NCBI RefSeq assembly: GCF_003201475.1
Contig: NZ_QJJK01000003.1
Location: 124,001 to 188,000, forward strand
Direction: 5' to 3'
Source: Chelatococcus asaccharovorans
GTDB taxonomy: Bacteria > Pseudomonadota > Alphaproteobacteria > Rhizobiales > Beijerinckiaceae
DNA length: 64,000 bases
Below are positions 8,012-15,427 of the stretch, one piece after another. Numbering within the stretch: position 1 is the stretch's first letter; each line of letters opens with the position of its first letter. The notes below the pieces were generated by a model. That model was not told the origin of the DNA. It searched no databases and saw only the letters and a list, made by a program, of their open reading frames with translations. Made by a program: the position numbers and the translations under genes.

Positions 8012-8349
8012 GGCCACCTCCGGCTGGAAAGCCCGAGTTCGCGGGCGCTGAGGCGCTCGACCGGCTCGGGATCGGCTTCCTCGTCTATCCGGTTGGCTTG
8101 GGCCCGCAGGGCATCCTCGAAGGCGTCGAGGTTCTGGATATCCGCAAGCGGCGCTTCGACTTCCCTGGCCAGAAAGGCCAGCAAGGCAAGAAGCGCTTCG
8201 TCGGCGCGCTTGAAGCGGTCGGCGACGCGCCGGAGCTCGTCGCTACTCGGATTGTCATCAGTCGCGATGAAATCATGAACAGCGTGATCGAGCAGGTTCG
8301 CAAACCGGCTAGACTGCTCCTTGATGATCTGGGCTCTGCTCTTTTTCAT
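8008..8349 (-). CDS. Phage protein of unknown function, helical
   Basis: 113 residues, rich in Ala, Leu, Glu and Arg, with long amphipathic helices (residues 40-90) that could form a coiled coil or a nucleoid-type fold. No family recognised. It overlaps the membrane peptide gene and the DUF2786 gene by 4 bases each. Confidence 0.55.
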   Translation of the reverse strand: MKKSRAQIIKEQSSRFANLLDHAVHDFIATDDNPSSDELRRVADRFKRADEALLALLAFLAREVEAPLADIQNLDAFEDALRAQANRIDEEADPEPVERLSARELGLSSRRWP

Positions 8350-9107
8350 GAGAGAGCTCCAATCTGCAGCGGCGCCGCACCGCCGTTGACGGGCTTGCCG
8401 AACCCCGCTCGATCACCAGCATCGCGACCCTGTTGGTATGCCGCGTAATCGCCGGGTGTGGGCCCATGCGGCCGGTAGGGAGTGCCCAACTTCATATCGC
8501 GCTTGGCCATTTCGGCAGTGATCAGGTCGCGCTTGCGCGCGTCGACGGGGCGGGCCGCGCAGATGTCTCTCAAGCGCTCATTGATCCGACGAATGATGCC
8601 TTCCTGGAAGGATTGGCGCTGACGCTCCACCTCGTAGGGTGACCAGCCGTAGCTGCGCTGGGCCGACGAGCCGAACATGTCGCCCTGGCGGGTGTCTCGT
8701 CGCCGGCAGCTTCCGCTATGCTTCGGCCGAGCGGCTGTCATCAGATACTCGGCCGACTTGCGGTTCACGAAGATATCGAGACTTTCCGTGAGCCACGTCG
8801 CGAACATGACGTCTGAGGAGAGGCCCACAAAGTAAACGGCGCCCTCACGTCTGCAGGGTAATACCTCGCAATACTGTCCTATCCAATATGCCATGCGTTC
8901 CGCCGCCGACGTCTTGTAGCTGCGAGGCTCCCGATACCGGGTGTACTCGAAACCATCGGTTTCGAGACCTGCCAATTCGATCTGATACTGCCTCAGCAAA
9001 GCCTGGGCGCGCTCGGCCGCGGCAAGGGCTTCGCCTTCCGTGCATCCGTTTTCGGCGGTTTTCGCAAGCAGCGCCTTGATGCGTCTGATGATGGCATCGC
9101 GGTTCAT
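8346..9107 (-). CDS. DUF2786 domain protein
   Basis: 253 residues. The N-terminal 45 residues (IRRIKALLAKTAENGCTEGE, then AAAERAQALLRQY) are a typical DUF2786 helical domain. The rest matches the usual C-terminal extension in phage and plasmid proteins that carry it. Biochemical role unknown. It is first in the operon running to 6365. A leader repeat sits 9 bases upstream of the ATG and operator copy 2 lies just beyond it. Confidence 0.75.
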   Translation of the reverse strand: MNRDAIIRRIKALLAKTAENGCTEGEALAAAERAQALLRQYQIELAGLETDGFEYTRYREPRSYKTSAAERMAYWIGQYCEVLPCRREGAVYFVGLSSDVMFATWLTESLDIFVNRKSAEYLMTAARPKHSGSCRRRDTRQGDMFGSSAQRSYGWSPYEVERQRQSFQEGIIRRINERLRDICAARPVDARKRDLITAEMAKRDMKLGTPYRPHGPTPGDYAAYQQGRDAGDRAGFGKPVNGGAAPLQIGALS

Positions 9108-9116
9108 TGGGTTGGC

Positions 9117-9131
9117 TCCTGTGGTAGAGGG
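9117..9131 (-). repeat. Leader repeat copy B (CCCTCTACCACAGGA)
   Basis: Second copy of the leader motif, with a two-base insertion after CCCT. It supplies the AGGAG Shine-Dalgarno for the DUF2786 gene and directly abuts operator copy 2. Confidence 0.65.
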
Positions 9132-9132
9132 A

Positions 9133-9150
9133 TGATGTAAGTATACATCA
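9133..9150. promoter_or_regulatory. 18-bp palindromic operator copy 2
   Basis: TGATGTA-N4-TACATCA. On the - strand the core contains TATACT, a good -10 hexamer, directly upstream of the DUF2786 leader. This fits a repressor site overlapping the promoter. Confidence 0.7.
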
Positions 9151-9192
9151 ATACGCTCGCAGGACCACTTAAAAGCGTTATTTGTCAGTTAT

Positions 9193-9657
9193 TTATGCCT
9201 CCGCTGGGGAGCTGTCGTGGAGCAGGTTCGTGAGAGCGCCGCTTCCGCAATTCCAGGTCTCCAGCGGGCCTAGTGTCGGGTGACTGCCGTCCCAGGGGCG
9301 CTCGATCAGGCACCGCCCGGCCACATGCCCTGAGTGATCGGCCGCGATGACCAGCACGCCTTCCTGGCGATCTTCGCTATCCTTGGGCGCAACAGGGGGC
9401 CGGCCGTCGTCGGCGCTTGCGATCCACGCTTCGCTGACCACGGCGTACCGCGGAATGCCAGCCTCACGGAAGCTGTTCCGCAGCGCGTTCAAGACGATGC
9501 CTCTGTGCCGATCGTTCTCGAATGGCGCCTCGATGATGACGAGATCGCCGGCCGGGCTTTGCATGAAGAACGTGGTGAGCACTTGGCCGCGATCATGAAA
9601 CGAACCGGCTGCATAGCCGTGTGCGAGCTCGAAAAGCTTCTGATTATCAAACGGCAT
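9193..9657 (-). CDS. Phage protein of unknown function
   Basis: 154 residues starting MPFDNQKLFELAHGYAAG. GAGGAGG lies just upstream, and the ATG overlaps the end of the previous gene. The sequence alternates beta strands and short helices (LVIIEAPFEND, VLVIAADHSGHVAGRCLIER). No family recognised. Confidence 0.55.
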   Translation of the reverse strand: MPFDNQKLFELAHGYAAGSFHDRGQVLTTFFMQSPAGDLVIIEAPFENDRHRGIVLNALRNSFREAGIPRYAVVSEAWIASADDGRPPVAPKDSEDRQEGVLVIAADHSGHVAGRCLIERPWDGSHPTLGPLETWNCGSGALTNLLHDSSPAEA

Positions 9658-9973
9658 ACCTGGCCTCCTCGGCTTCGATGTCTCGCACATGGGCGAGCAC
9701 ATCTTCGGATGTCATGCGGAAGGGTTCGTTCTGGGGGAGAGGCGCAATCGCGCGGAACTTGAAGCGCTGATAGAGCCGGAGGGCGCGCGCCTCATCGCCC
9801 AGCACGTCGCACAGTAGGGCAAGGGCGAGTTGCGCGGGACCCGAGCCCCCATAGCCCCAGGCAAAACCGGTAGGGCTGTGATCGCGTAGGTCGAGGCGGG
9901 GAGGGAGAGGGCGCAGCGTGGCGCCCTCAGTGATCGACACGATCCCAAATTGGCGGGCGGTGTAGGACTTCAT
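9647..9973 (-). CDS. DUF6166-like phage protein
   Basis: 108 residues. The segment DHSPTGFAWGYGGSGPAQLA, then ALLCDVLGDEARALRLYQRF then KFRAIAPLP, resembles the small DUF6166 family found next to replication and accessory genes of phages and mobile elements; function unknown. It overlaps both neighbours by 4-11 bases. Confidence 0.6.
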   Translation of the reverse strand: MKSYTARQFGIVSITEGATLRPLPPRLDLRDHSPTGFAWGYGGSGPAQLALALLCDVLGDEARALRLYQRFKFRAIAPLPQNEPFRMTSEDVLAHVRDIEAEEARYAV

Positions 9974-10257
9974 TGCACCCCCGCTTGCCTAGTCTCCTCT
10001 TTTTCCAGCGCCGAGGCGGCGATGGTCGCGATCTGGGCCACCGCCTCGGGCAAGGATTCGCTGAGAACGCGGCCTGAATCGACGTAGTGGCCGCAAACGA
10101 TCCCGATCGTCGCACCAGCGATCTGCGTTGCGAAGCTGAGAAGGCTGGCGTCGATTTCCTGGGTCGTTTGCCCCCGAGCATGCCATTGCTTCAGATGGGC
10201 GTTCATGGTGCTTCCCACGTCCTGAAGCAACAGTCGAATGTCCTGGTTTGAATCCAT
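9970..10257 (-). CDS. Phage protein of unknown function
   Basis: 95 residues starting MDSNQDIRLLLQDVG. Two helical halves and a mildly hydrophobic centre (IAGATIGIVCGHYV), too short and polar to be a sure membrane segment. No family recognised. It lies 62 bases after the DUF932 gene, in the same direction. Confidence 0.5.
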   Translation of the reverse strand: MDSNQDIRLLLQDVGSTMNAHLKQWHARGQTTQEIDASLLSFATQIAGATIGIVCGHYVDSGRVLSESLPEAVAQIATIAASALEKEETRQAGVQ

Positions 10258-10319
10258 TGGAGCCTCACATTTGACGGCCTGGGCGGCTCCCAGGCCGATG
10301 TTTCGGGGTGGGGAAGGGA

Positions 10320-11492
10320 TTACGCGACCTTGTCGAGCCAGCGCTTGGCTTCGAGCTCCAGGTCGAGGCGCGCGTCCTGGTGCAGAACGTCCTGAGACAT
10401 GCGCGTCATGCCCTGCGCGGCATCCCAGACCGAACGCACGGGGTGCTGCTCGTCTCGCTCCACGATGGCGATGAGGTCCTTAGCCCTCTTGCTGGACAGG
10501 CCGCGGTTCTGAAGCCACGCGAGGGCTTCCTCGTCGTTGTCGGCAATCTTGGCGTCTTTCGCGGCTTGAACACCCTCGATGAGCTTATTGTCTGAGCCAT
10601 TTGCGAAGGACTGCAGCGCGGGGCGGATCTCCTCGATGAAGCGAGAGGGCGCGAGCCGGGTGTGGCGGATCGATACTTCCTCGAACCCCTCGACGCCCCA
10701 GAGATTGCGGTTCATGCAGACGGCTCGCAGGTAGAAGGCCGCAAGCTTGAGAGCGCGGGAGCCGACCTCGGAGTTCTGCACGTAGAAGCCGCGGAACATT
10801 AGATCCGGCGATCCGTCGGGCAGCTTCCCGACCTCGATCGGGTTTCGGTCATCGACGAGGAAAATGAAGACGTCGCGGTCCGACGCGTAAAGCGTCGTGC
10901 TGTCGGTCGTGACGGGCGCCTCAGGATCGTACATGTGCGTGCGCCAGTTCAGGACGCCAGGCACTTTCCAGTTCGTATCGCCCGTTCCGTTGCCGGCTAT
11001 CTGCTGAACGGCAGCCACCACCTCGTGGTCATAGATGCGGCCATAGTCCGGGCCGGTGGCGGCCCTGAGTTCCTCCGGTGTCGAATAGAGCTTGATCTGT
11101 TCGGCCTCGCGCGCGAACCGCAGCCTATAGGTCAAGACATCGGCAACCATCTGAGCCGGCAATTCGCGCAGGAAGCCAGCCGGGGCCTTCGCCAACGTCG
11201 CGACCTGGCTGAATGACCAGTGCGTGAAGGGCACGAGGCCCGCAGGCTGGGCTACATAGAGCTTGTGAGCGTCTTCCACACTCTTTGGCTCGGGAGCGAA
11301 CAGCTCGATCGTCTTCGTCGCAACACGGGCCTCGACTGAGGCCGCAGCGCGGGTGTGAACGCAGGCACTCAGATCGTCGAGGCTCAGAAACCGTTCATCG
11401 GCCGGCCTAGCGAACCATTGGCGCGAGACATCGCCACGCATCTCGCCCTGCTCAAAATTACCGACGCGATATGGGCTCGTGTGAACGTTCAT
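10320..11492 (-). CDS. DUF932 domain (phage/plasmid-like) protein
   Basis: 390 residues. The central region (FTHWSFSQVATLAKAPAGFL, then LPAQMVADVLTYRLRF, then ATGPDYGRIYDHEVVAAVQQ) has the character of DUF932, a family of phage and conjugative-element proteins without known activity. The start at 11492 is fixed by a leader repeat giving CAGGAGATCACG before the ATG; the ORF upstream of it is not used. Confidence 0.75.
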   Translation of the reverse strand: MNVHTSPYRVGNFEQGEMRGDVSRQWFARPADERFLSLDDLSACVHTRAAASVEARVATKTIELFAPEPKSVEDAHKLYVAQPAGLVPFTHWSFSQVATLAKAPAGFLRELPAQMVADVLTYRLRFAREAEQIKLYSTPEELRAATGPDYGRIYDHEVVAAVQQIAGNGTGDTNWKVPGVLNWRTHMYDPEAPVTTDSTTLYASDRDVFIFLVDDRNPIEVGKLPDGSPDLMFRGFYVQNSEVGSRALKLAAFYLRAVCMNRNLWGVEGFEEVSIRHTRLAPSRFIEEIRPALQSFANGSDNKLIEGVQAAKDAKIADNDEEALAWLQNRGLSSKRAKDLIAIVERDEQHPVRSVWDAAQGMTRMSQDVLHQDARLDLELEAKRWLDKVA

Positions 11493-11497
11493 CGTGA

Positions 11498-11512
11498 TCT
11501 CCTGTGGTAGGG
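11498..11512 (-). repeat. Leader repeat copy C (CCCTACCACAGGAGA)
   Basis: Third copy of the leader motif, 5 bases before the DUF932 start and containing its Shine-Dalgarno. There is no palindrome here, so the leader motif does not depend on the operator. Confidence 0.65.
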
Positions 11513-11563
11513 AAGGTGCAACGGCACCCCTGGCCGGCCCTCGCGAGCCGGCGCGGGCTGGCG

Positions 11564-12325
11564 TCACTGGTCGAAAGCGACGATCACCGTGTTCACGGAT
11601 GTCCCGGACTCGCGGAAAGCGTTAGCGGGCAAGGCTTGGATCTCGCCGGCACGCTCGGTGAGGAACTCGCGAAAGCGCTTGGTCCTGCCGTCCTGACGGA
11701 ATGTGACGCCCGCACTCATCACCGAGACGAGCCGCCCGCCCGCCTTGAGAAACTGGGCGGCATGCAGGACATGAGAGATGTCGGCCTGCTTCGCGAAGGG
11801 CGGGTTCATCACCACTCGGTCGAAGACCGGGGCTGGGTCAATCGAGAGGAAATCCCGACAGGTCAGCCCCCCTGCGCCGAACGCATTGAAGAAGCGCTCG
11901 CGGCACACGGTCAGGCGCTTCGGATCGATCTCATTCGCAAAGACGGTCGCGCCGCCTTTGAGCTCGCCGACGACACCCTCGACGATGTTCCCGATGCCGG
12001 CGCTCGGCTCGTACACCTTCATGCCGGGCTGGATGCCTGCTAGGGCCATAAGCGCGGCGACGACCTCGGGCGGACTGTCGAACTGGCCGAAATCCTGCTT
12101 CGTCCGCTGATACGTGCCGGTGAGCAGAATGGGCTCAATGACGTCCGCCGCATCGCCATCGAACACGTGAGCCTTGGCCTTGGCACTCCACTTGCCGCCC
12201 GCGGCTTCGAGCACCTTATTCACGCTTAGGTAGAGCTTGCGCTCCAGCTGTCCCACGAGGCGGAGGCAATTGCCTTGCGTTTCCGCGGCGCTGAGCGCGG
12301 TCATAACGTCTTGTTCAACGAGCAT
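11564..12325 (-). CDS. N6-adenine-type DNA methyltransferase-like protein
   Basis: 253 residues. SAM motif I is EPSAGIGNIV (106-115), the acidic ribose-binding residue is in NEID, and motif IV is NPPF (174-177). An N-terminal region of about 80 residues (LERKLYLSVNKVLEAAGGKW) resembles the domain found before such methylases in phages and plasmids. GGAGACC precedes ATG 12325. It is the second methylase of the phage. Target site not visible. Confidence 0.75.
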   Translation of the reverse strand: MLVEQDVMTALSAAETQGNCLRLVGQLERKLYLSVNKVLEAAGGKWSAKAKAHVFDGDAADVIEPILLTGTYQRTKQDFGQFDSPPEVVAALMALAGIQPGMKVYEPSAGIGNIVEGVVGELKGGATVFANEIDPKRLTVCRERFFNAFGAGGLTCRDFLSIDPAPVFDRVVMNPPFAKQADISHVLHAAQFLKAGGRLVSVMSAGVTFRQDGRTKRFREFLTERAGEIQALPANAFRESGTSVNTVIVAFDQ

Positions 12326-12815
12326 TTGAGGTCTCCAGTTGGGCTTGGCTTTCATCCTCGGCGCGTCGCAGCCTGCGGGCGCGCACGATTGCCAGGGTGA
12401 ACAGGCGGTTGATCTCGTCGTTGGTGACGCCGTCCTTCAGCAGGACAGCGCGAAGGGCTCGCCGATCAGAGAGAGTGGCGGGGGCTGCGGCGATCGCCAT
12501 TGCCATCCGGTCGAGCAAGACTTCTCGTCGAGCAGCTCGATCGCGCGGGCGGTCACCTCGGCCGAGGGCGTTCATGACCGTCGTGTGATGAAACCCGAAG
12601 TACAGCCCGATCCGCGAGAGGCTGAAGCTCTTGACGTCGTGCAGGTACTGGTAGGCGTCCCGGCGGGCGAGGAAGTAGTTCTTCTCTCGAGAACGCGACC
12701 ACAGATCGCTGTACCGAAGCCCGTGAGCCTGAGCGATAGCCGCCAGCGTCTGCCTCGTCGCCTTCGCCGCCGTCTCGACGCGCTCAGGCATGGCCTGTGG
12801 GGACTGCGTCTCCAT
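12315..12815 (-). CDS. Protein with DnaA domain IV (origin-binding) helix-turn-helix
   Basis: 166 residues without an ATPase domain. Residues 45-85 (REKNYFLARRDAYQYLHDVK, then SLSRIGLYFGFHHTTVMNA) match the DnaA C-terminal domain, whose xHTTV loop reads the DnaA box (host consensus DHTTV; here HHTTV). It could bind DnaA boxes in the phage or host origin without initiating, or act as the phage origin binder. ATG 12815 shares one base with the previous stop (TGATG); a GTG three bases earlier is also possible. Confidence 0.72.
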   Translation of the reverse strand: METQSPQAMPERVETAAKATRQTLAAIAQAHGLRYSDLWSRSREKNYFLARRDAYQYLHDVKSFSLSRIGLYFGFHHTTVMNALGRGDRPRDRAARREVLLDRMAMAIAAAPATLSDRRALRAVLLKDGVTNDEINRLFTLAIVRARRLRRAEDESQAQLETSNAR

Positions 12816-13453
12816 CACAGCGCCCTCGCGAAGAGATCATCGCTCGGGACTTTGGCGCCCCAGGGCAGGCCGAAGTGCTTGGCGCAAGTCTGCCCGTACC
12901 CCACACCGGTCGATCGCTCGTCGGTCAGCTTGCTGTTGCAGAAGCAGCAGCGCCCGGTCATCCGGCCGTGCTCGGAAGCGACTCCAGCGGGGTCCTCGGC
13001 GAATGCCTTGAGCCCTTCTACCAATCCGTCCGGTGCGCAGCCCCTGGTCTCGAACTGCCCGCTGGTGAGCACGCGTCCGAACCAGCGGCCAACGCCATAG
13101 GGGGCATTCTCGGACACGTTCAGCGAGCCGGGCACGCGGGCGTTGACCCCTGCGCGCGAAATGCGGACCTCGCCGACGCCAGCCACCTGCAGCACGATCG
13201 CTGGGCGCTTCAGGTGCTTCTGAGCAGTGTCGAACAACCGCAGGATGCCGGCCATCTCGCCAATGTCGACGGGGGCAGGCTTCGGCTGCGACGCACGGCC
13301 GGTCAGTTCTCTGACCCAGAACATTTGCTTGTCGGATAGCGGGCGGCTCGCGGCTTGCGAGAGCAAGCTTTCTGCGAATGAGCGGTCGCTGCCGCTCAGG
13401 CGCGCGACCGCCGCGCTCAAAGCATTGAGCGCTGGTTCCGTGAAGGTATCCAT
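12815..13453 (-). CDS. DUF6011 domain protein
   Basis: 212 residues. The C-terminus (TGRCCFCNSKLTDERSTGVG, then YGQTCAKHFGLP) is the DUF6011 zinc-binding motif with two Cys pairs, common in phage early proteins and thought to bind nucleic acid. The start at 13453 is fixed by leader copy D. It probably heads an operon with the DnaA-IV protein and the methylase. Confidence 0.7.
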   Translation of the reverse strand: MDTFTEPALNALSAAVARLSGSDRSFAESLLSQAASRPLSDKQMFWVRELTGRASQPKPAPVDIGEMAGILRLFDTAQKHLKRPAIVLQVAGVGEVRISRAGVNARVPGSLNVSENAPYGVGRWFGRVLTSGQFETRGCAPDGLVEGLKAFAEDPAGVASEHGRMTGRCCFCNSKLTDERSTGVGYGQTCAKHFGLPWGAKVPSDDLFARAL

Positions 13454-13458
13454 CACGA

Positions 13459-13473
13459 TCTCCGTGGTAGGGG
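13459..13473 (-). repeat. Leader repeat copy D (CCCCTACCACGGAGA)
   Basis: Fourth copy of the leader motif, lacking the A before GGAG. It provides the ribosome site of the DUF6011 gene, and operator copy 3 lies 11 bases further upstream. Confidence 0.65.
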
Positions 13474-13484
13474 ATATGCAAGAA

Positions 13485-13502
13485 TGATGTATGATTACAT
13501 CA
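13485..13502. promoter_or_regulatory. 18-bp palindromic operator copy 3
   Basis: TGATGTA-N4-TACATCA with a spacer unlike the other two copies, so only the arms are conserved, as expected for a dimeric regulator. It lies between the DUF6011 leader and an AT-rich promoter-like stretch. Confidence 0.68.
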
Positions 13503-13562
13503 TTAAAGGCAAACAAAAAGCGAGAAAGTAGCCTTCAAAGCTCCCGTTGATGCATTTATGCC

Positions 13563-14438
13563 TCAGGCGGCGAAGAGCGCGGCCTGGGCGTCAGCATCGC
13601 GCAGTTGCCGCTCCATGCGGTAGATCGCCGTCTTGATAAGGGCCAGCTTCTCGATCATCAGCTTGTAGCGGTTCGGATCAACGCGCTGTGCGGCGACGCA
13701 TTCGCCGTCTTTGAAACCTGCCGCCACCATCACGCTGATCTGTTCGATCTTGCGCTCGAGTGCCGACAAAGCTTCCTGATCCTTCTGAGAGACAACAGGC
13801 AAGTCCATCAGGTTCTGCTGGGTCTCGGGATTCTGGAAGGCTTTGACTGCCGCGGCGACGTCGTAATAACCGCTGCCGATCTTGCCCTTCGCAATTCCGC
13901 TCGCAATGGTTTGCTGCTGATGCTTCTCAAGGCGTCCAATCAGAGCGCCGGTCGTGTATCCGAGCTGTCCGGTCTGGACCAGCTTGCGGAGTTGTTCGTC
14001 TAACCCCAGCAGGGCGAGCTTCTCGCGGATGCGATAGGCGTCACACCCGAGCATCTCGGCCAGCTTCTCGACCGCATAGCCGCGATCGACCATCGCCTGG
14101 AAGGCTGTCGCTTCCTCAAGCGGGCTGATGTCTTGGCGTTGCAGGTTTTCGACGATGGCCATGACGGCCACCTCGTCATCGGTCGTCCTGCGAACATGGG
14201 CTAGGATCGATTGATCCTCCAACTGGCCACGACCGGCGAGCAGGCAGTGCGCACGCCAGCGCCGCTCACCCGCAATGATCATGAACGTGCCGTCGCCTCG
14301 CGGCGTCACCGTGATGGGCTGCATCAGCCCGTTCTGCAGAATCGAGGCAGCGAGCTCGTGGAGAGCCTTGGTTTCAAATTCTTTGCGAGGCTGGTCGGGG
14401 TTCGGAACGACCCTCTCAAGCGGAATGCGCTTTAACAT
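13563..14438 (-). CDS. ParB/Spo0J-like partition or regulatory protein
   Basis: 291 residues. The N-terminus (LERVVPNPDQPRKEFE) and box II (MIIAGERRWRAH) are classic ParB nuclease-fold/CTPase motifs. They are followed by ENLQRQDISPLEEATAFQAM and a helix-turn-helix (YAVEKLAEMLGCDAYRIREK). ParB dimers bind a centromere-like site and slide. No ParA is in the window, so partition as a plasmid is not shown; regulation of phage DNA is possible. Leader copy E precedes the start. Confidence 0.82.
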   Translation of the reverse strand: MLKRIPLERVVPNPDQPRKEFETKALHELAASILQNGLMQPITVTPRGDGTFMIIAGERRWRAHCLLAGRGQLEDQSILAHVRRTTDDEVAVMAIVENLQRQDISPLEEATAFQAMVDRGYAVEKLAEMLGCDAYRIREKLALLGLDEQLRKLVQTGQLGYTTGALIGRLEKHQQQTIASGIAKGKIGSGYYDVAAAVKAFQNPETQQNLMDLPVVSQKDQEALSALERKIEQISVMVAAGFKDGECVAAQRVDPNRYKLMIEKLALIKTAIYRMERQLRDADAQAALFAA

Positions 14439-14444
14439 CTCTGG

Positions 14445-14459
14445 CTCCGTGGTAGGGGG
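14445..14459 (-). repeat. Leader repeat copy E (CCCCCTACCACGGAG)
   Basis: Fifth copy of the leader motif, 6 bases before the ParB-like start. Upstream on the - strand is TATAAT (14469-14474), a perfect -10 hexamer without a good -35 at normal spacing. Confidence 0.6.
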
Positions 14460-14633
14460 AACCGGAATATTATAGATGTCAAAAACTGAAAAAGCACTTT
14501 ATTTACAGATATTTGCATGCGATTGGCTAGCGCTGCCACCTGGGCGACGAAATTGTGCCAGTCCTCGACCTTGACCTTCGCTAGCTGACTGGGAAAGAGT
14601 TCAAGGCGCTGGATCAAGCGGGCGGGGTTTAGG

Positions 14634-15335
14634 GTGACACTAGACATTTTCGAGTATTGGCGCGGAGTTCCGGGCGAAGCCAGGGTGCATCCCAAAGACC
14701 TGGAAGTGCTCGGTAGGCTTGTGAACGCCACGCTAGCTGACTGTCCATTCGATCTGGGGTGCCTTCCATTGCCTTGGGGCGGCCCACTAAGAACCGCTCG
14801 GGTCGTTTTGCTATTTCTAAATCCAGGTCTGAGCGCGCAAGATCATTTGGACGCAGGCGATCTAAACGCGCAGTTTCGTTATTTCCAGGCGCGATCTGGC
14901 TATTCGCCGCTGCTAGGGCCTGATGAGCACCGGCCGGCTTGGGAATGGTGGGAAGAGCGCACGCGAATATTCGGTGAGTGGCGGCACCTGCGTGACAAGA
15001 TCGCCTATCTGAATATGTGCCCGTACCATTCTTCGCAAATGACCGACTATACATACTTGGCGGCGTTGCCCTCCAGCCGGGCATGCCTCGGGTGGGCGCA
15101 GGACATACTTTTCCCACAGGCGGAACGTGGAGAGCGAGTCGTCATTTGCCTGCGCTCCAGTCGCTATTGGGGGCTGAGAAGCCCCCAGCGGTATGGGTTG
15201 GGCCTTTTTGCCCCAGCTGTACAACGGCGTGGAGCGATCACTCACGCGAGCGCGCCAGGAGTAGATCGGAACACGATAGTCGCGGCTGTAAGAGCGGCCA
15301 TTGAACGTCCGCCATTTAACGGAATCACAGATTAG
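14634..15335 (+). CDS. Uncharacterised protein with weak uracil-DNA-glycosylase-like motifs
   Basis: 233 residues from a GTG start with a poor ribosome site. VVLLFLNPGLSAQD resembles motif I of the uracil-DNA glycosylase superfamily (an NPG after a hydrophobic strand), and ITHASAPG near the C-terminus could stand for the second active-site loop. YLNMCPYHSSQ is another notable segment. The fold assignment is tentative. It lies alone, divergent from the early operon and just before the tRNA-like element and modification cassette. Confidence 0.5.
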   Translation: MTLDIFEYWRGVPGEARVHPKDLEVLGRLVNATLADCPFDLGCLPLPWGGPLRTARVVLLFLNPGLSAQDHLDAGDLNAQFRYFQARSGYSPLLGPDEHRPAWEWWEERTRIFGEWRHLRDKIAYLNMCPYHSSQMTDYTYLAALPSSRACLGWAQDILFPQAERGERVVICLRSSRYWGLRSPQRYGLGLFAPAVQRRGAITHASAPGVDRNTIVAAVRAAIERPPFNGITD

Positions 15336-15340
15336 GTTGC

Positions 15341-15409
15341 GCGGCGCCTCCGTCGAGACCGGCGGGCACCCCCTGCCGAGACGAGGTTCAACTCCTCGGC
15401 GCCGCTCCA
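15341..15409 (+). tRNA. tRNA-like structure with encoded CCA, short D-arm
   Basis: A 7-bp acceptor stem (GCGGCGC with GCGCCGC), a 5-bp T stem with TTCAACT loop, a 17-nt anticodon-like arm (15361-15377, one G-T pair) and an encoded 3' CCA are all present. The D region is only 13 nt, position 33 is C rather than U, and the total is 69 nt. Read literally the anticodon would be ACC (Gly). It is more likely a pseudo-tRNA or tRNA mimic than a working elongator. Confidence 0.42.
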
Positions 15410-15427
15410 CCCTCCCTCAGGTGACCC

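Noticed and set aside
13563-14438. Phage-plasmid (ParAB partition) interpretation
   Set aside because: No ParA, no parS-like array and no replication origin are seen, and host-type genes follow the phage, so an integrated prophage fits better.
14469-14482. TTGACA and TATAAT hexamers side by side on the - strand
   Set aside because: They are only 2 bases apart and cannot serve together as -35 and -10; only TATAAT is kept as a possible -10.
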